DNA of 52,784 nucleotides from a bacterium (GTDB lineage: Bacteria; Patescibacteriota; Minisyncoccia; 1-14-0-10-42-19). How positions within the stretch are numbered: position 1 is the stretch's first letter; each line of letters opens with the position of its first letter. Below are positions 47,375 through 52,784 of the stretch, in pieces. The stretch lies in the NCBI GenBank assembly GCA_030690215.1, contig JAUYHD010000034.1, positions 1-52,784 on the forward strand. The letters are read 5' to 3'. Made by a program: the position numbers and the translations under genes. The notes under the pieces were generated by a model. The model was given only the letters and a program-made list of their open reading frames with translations, was not told the origin of the DNA and did no database searches.

Positions 47375-47704
47375 ATGAACAAAGAATTTACATTCAAATC
47401 TGATAGATTTAAGAAAGCAAGGGGTGGACACTCGCGATGGCTATTGGTTTCTTGCGAAAAATGCAGGACGCCGCTTTTAGTGTATCAGAAGGACGGCCCA
47501 GGGATATTGAAACGATTATATCTTGATCGAATTGCTATGTCGCAGTTGCAAGCGAAAACGAAGTTTGCCTGCAAGAAATGTAAAACAGTTCTAGGCATAC
47601 CGATTGTATATCAAAAAGAGAAACGTCGAGCCTACCGGCTTTTCGCAGGAGCCGTCACTAAGAGGATAATTAACGCCCATAAATTAGGAAAAATTCGATT
47701 TTAG
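47375..47704 (+). CDS. 109-aa zinc-ribbon protein
   Basis: From the ATG at 47375. SCEKCRTPLLVYQKDGPGIL and FACKKCKTVLGIPIVYQ give two CxxC pairs 40 residues apart, each followed by a hydrophobic strand, a zinc-ribbon layout. The C-terminal AYRLFAGAVTKRIINAHKLGKIRF is basic. I do not recognise a named family, although the DGPGILKRLYLDRI segment looks conserved in character. It lies between two GTGTCATGGGGCGT repeats. Confidence 0.7.
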   Translation: MNKEFTFKSDRFKKARGGHSRWLLVSCEKCRTPLLVYQKDGPGILKRLYLDRIAMSQLQAKTKFACKKCKTVLGIPIVYQKEKRRAYRLFAGAVTKRIINAHKLGKIRF

Positions 47705-47733
47705 CCATGTGTTGTATTCAATAAAGTGTAAAA

Positions 47734-47750
47734 GTGTCATGGGGCGTAGG
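47734..47750 (+). repeat. Short repeat GTGTCATGGGGCGTAGG, copy 3
   Basis: Preceded by AAAGTGTAAAA like the end of RptA copy 2. Confidence 0.65.
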
Positions 47751-47753
47751 GAT

Positions 47754-47776
47754 AAAAAAGAGCCGCTAAGCGGCTC
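47754..47776 (-). terminator. Terminator of the minus-strand membrane gene
   Basis: GAGCCGCTTAGCGGCTC followed by six T on the minus strand. Confidence 0.8.
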
Positions 47777-47788
47777 CGGGCAATAAAT

Positions 47789-48025
47789 TTACTTCCGTAA
47801 TCGCAAACAAACTGGTTCTATAAAAAGTATCCAAATTGCCGCGCTTATGACCGTGACTCCTATTAATCCGATTAATCCCAGTAACATCATGATACCCACA
47901 TCGTCTGGCGTGTAAACACCAACACCAAAGATTTTCATGCTTGCTGAACTCAGCCATTCACGGGGGAGAAACGGTAAGGAAAGGAGTGCCAAAATTACAA
48001 GGAACAAAATGCGCAATACATTCAT
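47789..48025 (-). CDS. Small two-span membrane protein
   Basis: 78 aa from the ATG at 48025 (minus strand), with GGAGGT 5-6 nt upstream; the longer frame from 48040 lacks support. The first helix is LRILFLVILALLSLPFLP, then an Asp-containing loop YTPDDVG and a second helix IMMLLGLIGLIGVTVIS. It ends AAIWILFIEPVCLRLRK. The product is unknown. Its 3' end is partly duplicated just upstream at 48062-48117. Promoter TTGTAT-17-TAACAT lies in that duplicate. It is one of three minus-strand single-gene units in the region. Confidence 0.7.
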   Translation of the reverse strand: MNVLRILFLVILALLSLPFLPREWLSSASMKIFGVGVYTPDDVGIMMLLGLIGLIGVTVISAAIWILFIEPVCLRLRK

Positions 48026-48061
48026 TTGGTACCTCCACAAAATTGTTTAGACTGAAATCAT

Positions 48062-48117
48062 GTTAGCGCATATACAAGAAAAATACAAGCTGGTTCTATA
48101 AAAAGTATCCAAACTGC
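48062..48117 (-). pseudogene. 3'-end remnant of a paralog of the small membrane gene
   Basis: The minus strand reads AVWILFIEPACIFLVYALT and stop, matching AAIWILFIEPVC of the gene at 47789. The DNA TGGTTCTATAAAAAGTATCC is shared by both. The remnant is joined to RptA copy 4. Confidence 0.65.
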
Positions 48118-48123
48118 CCCAAG

Positions 48124-48236
48124 CCCATGACATTTTCTATATTTCGACCAATTCGATAGACAACCAATGGAAAAATGGCTTAAAATAAAGAAAATCTGTG
48201 TGCGATAGTATTTAAAGTGTAGCGTTGCCACGGGAG
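48124..48236 (+). repeat. Interspersed repeat RptA, copy 4
   Basis: CCCATGACATTTTCTATATT to GCCACGGGAGCGTAGG; middle GGAAAAATGGCTTAAAATAA. Confidence 0.85.
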
Positions 48237-48248
48237 CGTAGGACAAAG

Positions 48249-48277
48249 AAAAAAGCCGCTGGGCGAACCATGCGACT
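48249..48277 (-). terminator. Terminator of the 76-aa minus-strand gene
   Basis: AGTCGC-N12-GCGGCT then six T on the minus strand, one G-T pair. Confidence 0.6.
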
Positions 48278-48309
48278 TTTAAAACCACAATTTTACTGGT
48301 ATAGATCGG

Positions 48310-48540
48310 TTAGCGTATTAAAGGTCTCAAAGAGTCATAAAACCTTCTCGATTCTTCCGAATGCAGTTTTGCCAGCGCGGCCCGCATAATAATGGATATA
48401 CGATCTTCTTGAAAACCGGCAGCTAAGAACTTTCTTATGACTTCAGATTCTTTAAGGCCTTCTTGTAGATAATCTTTCGCGATCTCAACAACGTCAAGCT
48501 CTCCGATTGGTTCGCCATTAACTGTTAACTGTTTTTCCAT
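48310..48540 (-). CDS. 76-aa helical protein, unknown
   Basis: Complete minus-strand unit: TTGACA-16-TATCAT promoter, AAGGAGGAAG ribosome site, ATG at 48540, terminator at 48249. It begins MEKQLTVNGEPIGELDVVEI and continues with ALAKLHSEESRRFYDSL; two or three helices are likely, mixed charge, no Cys. The middle (LQEGLKESEVIRKFLAAGFQEDRISIIMRAAL is 48361-48456) looks like a small UBA-like or regulatory helix bundle, but I cannot assign a family. Confidence 0.65.
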   Translation of the reverse strand: MEKQLTVNGEPIGELDVVEIAKDYLQEGLKESEVIRKFLAAGFQEDRISIIMRAALAKLHSEESRRFYDSLRPLIR

Positions 48541-48570
48541 CGCTTTTCTTCCTCCTTCTTTTTTTGTATG

Positions 48571-48598
48571 ATGATAGCAAACTGGCAGAATTTGTCAA
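48571..48598 (-). promoter_or_regulatory. Promoter of the 76-aa gene (minus strand)
   Basis: TTGACA (48593-48598), 16 nt, TATCAT (48571-48576). Confidence 0.7.
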
Positions 48599-48762
48599 GC
48601 CCCGTGGCAAGAAGCTCAAGCGTTGTCCATGGCACCATGACAACGCTTGCGATTCCGTCACTCGCCCCAGATGGAAGCAATCTTCCGCCTGTGGCTCGCT
48701 AGGAAATATAAATCGGAATATATACATAACACATTACATTATAAGAGCTGAATTTTTAACAT

Positions 48763-49641
48763 ATGAATGCTTTCTTATACGGCATCGCGGTCACTCTTTT
48801 TGTTCTTTTGGGAACATTCGCATGGTATTGGCATCGTAAGGCCCACGCAGTGTCAAGAAAAGGAAAAACGCTCCTTCAAGAGATTGTCTCTCTTTTAATC
48901 CATGATTTGCGGGGGCCGCTGGACAATATCCAAAAAATGTCGGAGCTGATGCTTTCTTCGTCTTCTATGACGGAGGAACGGCGGAAGCAATATACCGGGC
49001 TTATCCATGATAGTTCGTCTGCCATGCTCGTGCTTATCAATAATATTTCTGATGCAGCAAAGTTGGGTGCAGGTACGCTAGTCATTAAAAAGATGGAAGG
49101 CAATCTTTTACAGCTTATCAGGGACCGGATCTCATTTTTTTCACTTGCCGTTAAAAATGCCGGGCTTACCATGCGTTCATCATTTGGCAACGAGATACCA
49201 GAAGCTATTTCTTTTGATAGCCGGGTCGTATCAGACACAATAAACATCTTGTTTTCAAACGCGATTAAATTCAATGAACCGGGGGGCAACATAGTGTTGC
49301 ACGTATTCCGCCATAGAAAAGGAAAAGATCTTGTAGAGGAAGCAAAACAAAGTAATATTGAATGGTATCCGCCTACCTATAGTGAAGGAAGCGAACATGA
49401 TACTGACGCGGTTGTTATTGCCGTAACTCACAGTGATATTGGCATCCCTATAGAAACTCTCCCGCTTTTATTTAAAAAATATGAAAAAATGGGGGAGGCA
49501 TTTTTGGGAAAAGTAAAACAGGCGCATGGCATCAGCTTGCTCGTTGCAAAGCATTTGGTGCGTCATGCGGGGGGAATCATTGGCGCCGGATCCGAGGAAA
49601 ATAAAGGTACGACGTTTTTCTTTACAATCCCATTTTCGTAG
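48763..49641 (+). CDS. Sensor histidine kinase, degenerate ATP lid
   Basis: 292 aa. One N-terminal membrane helix (FLYGIAVTLFVLLGTFAW), then HisKA with His47 in LLIHDLRGPLDNIQKM and a HATPase domain with N-box INILFSNAIKFNEPGG. The G1 box is VTHSDIGIP, where the usual Asp and Gly of DTGxG are His and Asp, and the G2 box reads AHGISLLVAKHL instead of GLGL. ATP binding may therefore be weak or lost. The final GSEENKGTTFFFTIPF is normal. It stands directly before three receiver proteins, its likely partners. No sensing domain is present. Confidence 0.78.
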   Translation: MNAFLYGIAVTLFVLLGTFAWYWHRKAHAVSRKGKTLLQEIVSLLIHDLRGPLDNIQKMSELMLSSSSMTEERRKQYTGLIHDSSSAMLVLINNISDAAKLGAGTLVIKKMEGNLLQLIRDRISFFSLAVKNAGLTMRSSFGNEIPEAISFDSRVVSDTINILFSNAIKFNEPGGNIVLHVFRHRKGKDLVEEAKQSNIEWYPPTYSEGSEHDTDAVVIAVTHSDIGIPIETLPLLFKKYEKMGEAFLGKVKQAHGISLLVAKHLVRHAGGIIGAGSEENKGTTFFFTIPFS

Positions 49642-49657
49642 TGGTATAGTATATTGT

Positions 49658-50056
49658 ATGGAAGGAGAAAATAAAAAAATACTTATCGTTGAAGACGATG
49701 CCGACTTTGTAAAAGTATTGAAAGACGGCTTAGCCCAGCATGGGTTCTCTCATGTTACAAGTGCTAGTGATGGCGAAGCGGGCCTTCAAAAAGCGATAGA
49801 AGAAAAACCAGACCTTATTTTACTTGATCTCATTCTTCCGAAGATGCGCGGAGAGGAATTTTTAAAGAAGCTCCGGGGGCACGAAGAAACGCACGCTGTC
49901 GCGGTTCTCATTGTTTCGCAGCTTTCTGATTATGAAAAGATTTCAGAAACAATGGCTCTCGGTATCAAGGGGTATCTTGTAAAGTCAGATTTTAGCTTAG
50001 ACAGCATGATTGGCCAGATACAAACGATACTTTCTGAGGAGAGAAAAAAAGAATAG
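49658..50056 (+). CDS. Stand-alone response regulator receiver 1
   Basis: 132 aa from the ATG at 49658; the longer frame from 49526 overlaps the kinase. Acidic pair in LIVEDDADF, phospho-acceptor Asp57 in LILLDLILP, Ser in LIVSQLSDYE, Lys in GYLVKSDF. No output domain follows, so it acts by binding a partner. A TATAGT box ends 7 nt before the start. Confidence 0.9.
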   Translation: MEGENKKILIVEDDADFVKVLKDGLAQHGFSHVTSASDGEAGLQKAIEEKPDLILLDLILPKMRGEEFLKKLRGHEETHAVAVLIVSQLSDYEKISETMALGIKGYLVKSDFSLDSMIGQIQTILSEERKKE

Positions 50057-50059
50057 CAT

Positions 50060-50434
50060 ATGGCAAAGATTCTTCTTGTTGACGACGATAAAACATTTCT
50101 CGCTGTCCTTTTTGATTGGTTTGAGGGCAGGGGGTTTAAGGTTGCAACGCGTACAAATGGTCCTGATGCGATTGCATTTTTAGAAAAAGAACATATAGAT
50201 GTCGTTATTCTTGATTTTATGATGCAGCCGATGACGGGACTTGAATTGTTGCGGCATATCAAAGAAAACCCCAAGACAAAAGACATTCCTGTGTTTATGC
50301 TCTCGCAGTTCGGTGAAGGGAGGCATATTGAAGAAGCGATGAAATTAGGGGTGGAAGATTATTTGGTGAAAGCAAATTTTAATTTAGAGTCGCTTACGAT
50401 GCGTATCAAAAAAATTATTTCAAAAAGGAAATGA
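50060..50434 (+). CDS. Stand-alone response regulator receiver 2
   Basis: 124 aa, 3 bp after receiver 1. LLVDDDKTF, Asp52 in VVILDFMMQPM, FMLSQFGEGRHIEEAM and Lys in DYLVKANF. FMMQP replaces the usual MMP. No output domain. It overlaps receiver 3 by 4 bp, so the three receivers are coupled. A phosphorelay among them is plausible. Confidence 0.9.
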   Translation: MAKILLVDDDKTFLAVLFDWFEGRGFKVATRTNGPDAIAFLEKEHIDVVILDFMMQPMTGLELLRHIKENPKTKDIPVFMLSQFGEGRHIEEAMKLGVEDYLVKANFNLESLTMRIKKIISKRK

Positions 50435-50817
50435 ACACACGAGTAGAAAAAAAGAAAATCCTTGTTATAGACGATGATATATCCTTAAGCCGCATTCTTG
50501 CAGATGCCCTGCAGGAACACGATGTTTCATATGAAGTCACGCTTGTTTCAAGCGGTGAGAAGGGTATTCTCAAAGCAAAAGAGATAAAACCTGATTTGAT
50601 TTTGCTTGATTTGTTGATGCCGGATTTATCGGGAATAGGGGTTATGCAAAAAATGAAGCAAGATAGTGAATTAAGCGCGATACCCATACTTATTCTTTCT
50701 CAAATGTCAGATATGGAGAAAATAGCCGAAGCGCTTTCACTTGGGGCGAAGGGGTACATAATTAAAGCGGATGTGGATTTGCATTCTATGCTGGAGCAGA
50801 TAGATAATCAGCTATAA
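50431..50817 (+). CDS. Stand-alone response regulator receiver 3
   Basis: 128 aa, 4-bp overlap with receiver 2. KILVIDDDISLSRIL, Asp60 in LILLDLLMPDLSGIG, ILSQMSDMEKIAEAL and Lys in GYIIKADV. No output domain. All three receivers share an ILxLSQ segment in place of the usual Thr/Ser-Ala, so they form one local family, probably by duplication. A terminator follows. Confidence 0.9.
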   Translation: MNTRVEKKKILVIDDDISLSRILADALQEHDVSYEVTLVSSGEKGILKAKEIKPDLILLDLLMPDLSGIGVMQKMKQDSELSAIPILILSQMSDMEKIAEALSLGAKGYIIKADVDLHSMLEQIDNQL

Positions 50818-50846
50818 ACTCTACCGCATAGGAAATAGCGCGAAAC

Positions 50847-50871
50847 GTCCGCTTCTGGAGGCGGCTTTTTA
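50847..50871 (+). terminator. Terminator after the receiver genes
   Basis: CCGC...GCGG with internal pairing, then TTTTTATAT. Confidence 0.65.
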
Positions 50872-50898
50872 TATATCCGAATACTTTTGGTATGATAG

Positions 50899-51056
50899 AG
50901 ATATAGAAACATGCCCCGTATGGCAACATCGAATGTTTTATGTATTCATCGTACGGGGTGATATAAAGGATTATCGTTAAAGTGCATTTGAAGGCAATAA
51001 TCGGAATATTGTTTTTGATAAAACAAGTACGATGTTTCGATGTAGCCTAACGGGGT
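50899..51056 (+). promoter_or_regulatory. Long structured leader of the diadenylate cyclase gene
   Basis: A TATGAT box at about 50892 would give a leader of about 160 nt. CCCCGTA (50925-50931) pairs with TACGGGG, with AACAT-CGA-ATGTT inside. No known riboswitch consensus is recognised. Confidence 0.35.
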
Positions 51057-52526
51057 ATGCAGGGATACTTATTAGCAGCTCTTTATTCGTTAGACGGTTT
51101 TTTCGGCAACATCAGGGTCGTTGATTTTTTTGACGTGCTCATCATCGCGCTTTTTTTGTACATCATTATCATCTTGTTTAAACGTACGCACTCGTGGCCG
51201 ATTCTCGCGGGTATCGGGATTTTGGTTATTATTTATTCCATTGCAAAAATATTAAATTTATATCTCACGTCTTTGGTGCTCCAGTCATTTTTTGCGGTTT
51301 TCATCGTGGTACTTGTAATTATTTTTAATCAAGAGGTGCGCCGCTTTTTTGAATTTATTTCTTTTTGGAATACCCGGCAATTCAGACTAAAGCAGGAAAC
51401 ATCGCTCTTCCCTTTTGATATACAGGAAGTACTCCAGGCGGTAGCAAATCTTACAAAGCAAAAAAGGGGCGCGCTTATCGTATTTCCGGGGAATGAAAAT
51501 ATTGATCGGTTTCTTGATGGGGGCAAGCGTGTTGATGGGGTTATTTCCGAAGAGCTCTTGGAGAGTTTGTTTGACCCGCATTCTATAGGTCATGATGGAG
51601 CGGTTATTATCAACAAAAATAGAATTGCGCGGTTTGGGGCGCACCTGCCCCTTTCTTCCAATTTTAAGCTGATAGGAAGGCGGGGGACGCGCCACAGCGC
51701 AGCCTTAGGAATAAGCGAACACACAGACGCGCTTGCAATATCTGTATCAGAAGAGCGGGGGACTATATCGATTGCTCATAACGGCAAACTAAAAGAACTG
51801 GGCGGCATTGAGGAACTTGAATCGTCTTTGAAAAAATTTTACAAAGATATAATGCCGGGTTCTGTCGGGTCGCTGTGGGGTGATATTGTAAAGCACCATT
51901 CGTATTCAAAATTGCTTGCGATAGGAAGCGCTCTTATTATATGGTTTTTCTTTTCGTTTCAGGCGGAAACAGTTCAGAGGAGTTTTTCTTTGCCGATCGT
52001 ATATCGTAATCTTCCGGAACGCTTATTTATTGAAGAATCCGAACCGCGTGAAGTAATGGTTACGTTTGTTAGCCGGGGGCAGCTTGCGTTTGAGCGGATA
52101 GACGAACGACTAATAGGAATTGCGGTTGACTCGAAAAATTTTTCAGAAGGGCGTAATATAATCGTGTTGAGTGAAGATATGATTATTCATCCGTCTAATT
52201 TTGCCGTAGTGGAAGTTGTGCCATCTCAAATTACGGTCCAGGTAAAAAAATTTAATTCATTTAATGTATCGGTAAAGGCAGACACGCGGGGTGGTATAGA
52301 CAGCGGGTACCGCATTAGCTCAATTGCTATAACCCCGGATCAGGTGGGCATATTGATACCGGATGGTACGTTGGCTCCAGAATCAATCATTACCCAGCCT
52401 ATAGATATAGCAGGGCTCAAAGAAACAAAAACATTTTCTTCACACCTGGTTCTTCCCGCGAATATGCGGTTTCGGGATAGTGTAAGCCCCACGGTTACGG
52501 TTCGCGTGAATATAGTAAAACGATAA
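51057..52526 (+). CDS. cdaA: Diadenylate cyclase fused to YbbR domains (CdaA-CdaR fusion)
   Basis: 489 aa. Three membrane helices in the first 95 residues, then the DAC domain with DGA at 180-182 and GTRHSA at 210-215, both required for condensing two ATP into c-di-AMP. A fourth helix at about 285-301 is followed by two YbbR-type beta domains (about 305-392 and 393-489), outside the membrane. In Firmicutes these are two proteins, CdaA and its regulator CdaR, with four YbbR repeats; here they are one chain with two. C-di-AMP controls osmolyte uptake and wall balance. ATG at 51057 has no clear ribosome site. Confidence 0.9.
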   Translation: MQGYLLAALYSLDGFFGNIRVVDFFDVLIIALFLYIIIILFKRTHSWPILAGIGILVIIYSIAKILNLYLTSLVLQSFFAVFIVVLVIIFNQEVRRFFEFISFWNTRQFRLKQETSLFPFDIQEVLQAVANLTKQKRGALIVFPGNENIDRFLDGGKRVDGVISEELLESLFDPHSIGHDGAVIINKNRIARFGAHLPLSSNFKLIGRRGTRHSAALGISEHTDALAISVSEERGTISIAHNGKLKELGGIEELESSLKKFYKDIMPGSVGSLWGDIVKHHSYSKLLAIGSALIIWFFFSFQAETVQRSFSLPIVYRNLPERLFIEESEPREVMVTFVSRGQLAFERIDERLIGIAVDSKNFSEGRNIIVLSEDMIIHPSNFAVVEVVPSQITVQVKKFNSFNVSVKADTRGGIDSGYRISSIAITPDQVGILIPDGTLAPESIITQPIDIAGLKETKTFSSHLVLPANMRFRDSVSPTVTVRVNIVKR

Positions 52527-52549
52527 AAATGAAAACGCCTCATATGCCC

Positions 52550-52632
52550 AACACCGAGTGTTTAATATGGAACACTTGGTGTTTAATAGTTGGGTATGGT
52601 TACTAACTATTAAACACTCGGTGTTTAATAGT
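52550..52632. repeat. REP-like palindrome cluster
   Basis: AACAC-CGA-GTGTT (52550-52562), AACAC-TTG-GTGTT (52571-52583) and a 12-bp stem ACTATTAAACAC-TCG-GTGTTTAATAGT (52606-52632). They lie between cdaA and the integrase end. Confidence 0.85.
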
Positions 52633-52652
52633 CGGGTGCGGTTAACTATGTT

Positions 52653-52784
52653 TTAGGCAGGCACATTTGGCGGATTGATTAGTTGATAATTCGCGAGAAA
52701 TTCATTTGGAGTTTTCCCATTCAATCCGCAATGTTCAAGGTCATTGTAGTACATATTCCATAATCTAAGATAGTATCGTAAATC
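52653..52784 (-). mobile_element. IS-type integrase/transposase, C-terminal end (partial)
   Basis: The minus strand from the window edge reads YLRLWNMYYNDLEHCGLNGK then TPNEFLANYQL and stops at 52653. WNxYYNxxxxHxGLNGKTPxEF is the end of a DDE integrase core (IS481/IS3 type). The rest lies beyond the window; 43 residues are visible. This short frame would be missed by a length cutoff. Confidence 0.8.

Noticed and set aside
50899-51056. c-di-AMP (ydaO-type) riboswitch before cdaA
   Set aside because: A stem and inner hairpin are present but the conserved ydaO core could not be recognised.
1-52784. CRISPR array or prophage
   Set aside because: No regularly spaced direct repeats with unique spacers, and no phage structural or packaging genes were found.
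1-52784. UGA recoding (genetic code 25)
   Set aside because: Several genes end naturally at TGA with ATGA overlaps into the next gene, and no conserved protein needs UGA as glycine.

Overview
The window reads as chromosomal DNA of a small-genome bacterium of the Candidate Phyla Radiation (Patescibacteria, Parcubacteria-like). This is an inference from gene style: short AT-leaning genes, a peptidoglycan-binding protein tail, a RAYT-type transposase, tRNAs without encoded CCA, many promoters whose -10 box lies 6-8 nt before the start codon, and a surface-glycan locus typical of those genomes. TGA is used as an ordinary stop (for example the ATGA overlaps at 22212 and 29922), so there is no sign of the UGA recoding of Gracilibacteria/Absconditabacteria. 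Almost everything is on the + strand.

Region 1 (1-30.8 kb) is a large cell-surface glycan locus. It holds a deacetylase, two SAM methyltransferases, a sugar formyltransferase, three paralogous GT-B-like proteins with a shared SWDN/SWDK motif, an AsnB-type amidotransferase, three EamA/DMT membrane proteins, a Gfo/Idh oxidoreductase, a complete nonulosonic (sialic/legionaminic-type) acid set neuB-neuC-neuA, a D-2-hydroxyacid dehydrogenase, a GT2, a GT-C-like membrane protein, an O-antigen-ligase-like protein with a TPR tail, a UDP-sugar dehydrogenase, two SDR epimerases, a GT4 and a TrpR-like regulator with its own palindromic sites. A RAYT transposase with REP-like palindromes interrupts it.

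Region 2 (30.8-35.2 kb) is a gene-poor stretch of about 1.2 kb with two promoter-to-terminator transcription units lacking ORFs (candidate small RNAs), a 36-residue Lys/Arg-rich protein with a structured leader, and several palindromic repeats. It is followed by hpf and secA.

Region 3 (35.2-48.6 kb) is an accessory region of small single genes: MazG-like, methyltransferase, nucleotidyltransferase, zinc ribbons, HicBA, GNAT, NUDIX, cytidylyltransferase, CYTH, guaA, an HTH protein, a tRNA-Met/tRNA-Asp pair, a pyrophosphatase-like protein, YdcF, an IMPase and small minus-strand genes. Three layers of repeats separate them: a composite element of about 110 bp plus two hairpins upstream of small genes; a 30-bp double hairpin, one form of which is inserted in frame in the NUDIX gene; and a 135-bp repeat ending in a copy of the tRNA-Asp 3' end that bounds cassette-like modules. 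The tRNA-Asp modules are the best candidate here for an undescribed mobile system.

Region 4 (48.7-52.8 kb) carries a degenerate histidine kinase, three stand-alone receiver proteins, and a c-di-AMP cyclase fused to YbbR domains (CdaA-CdaR in one chain). It ends in REP-like palindromes and the 3' end of an IS-type integrase on the minus strand.
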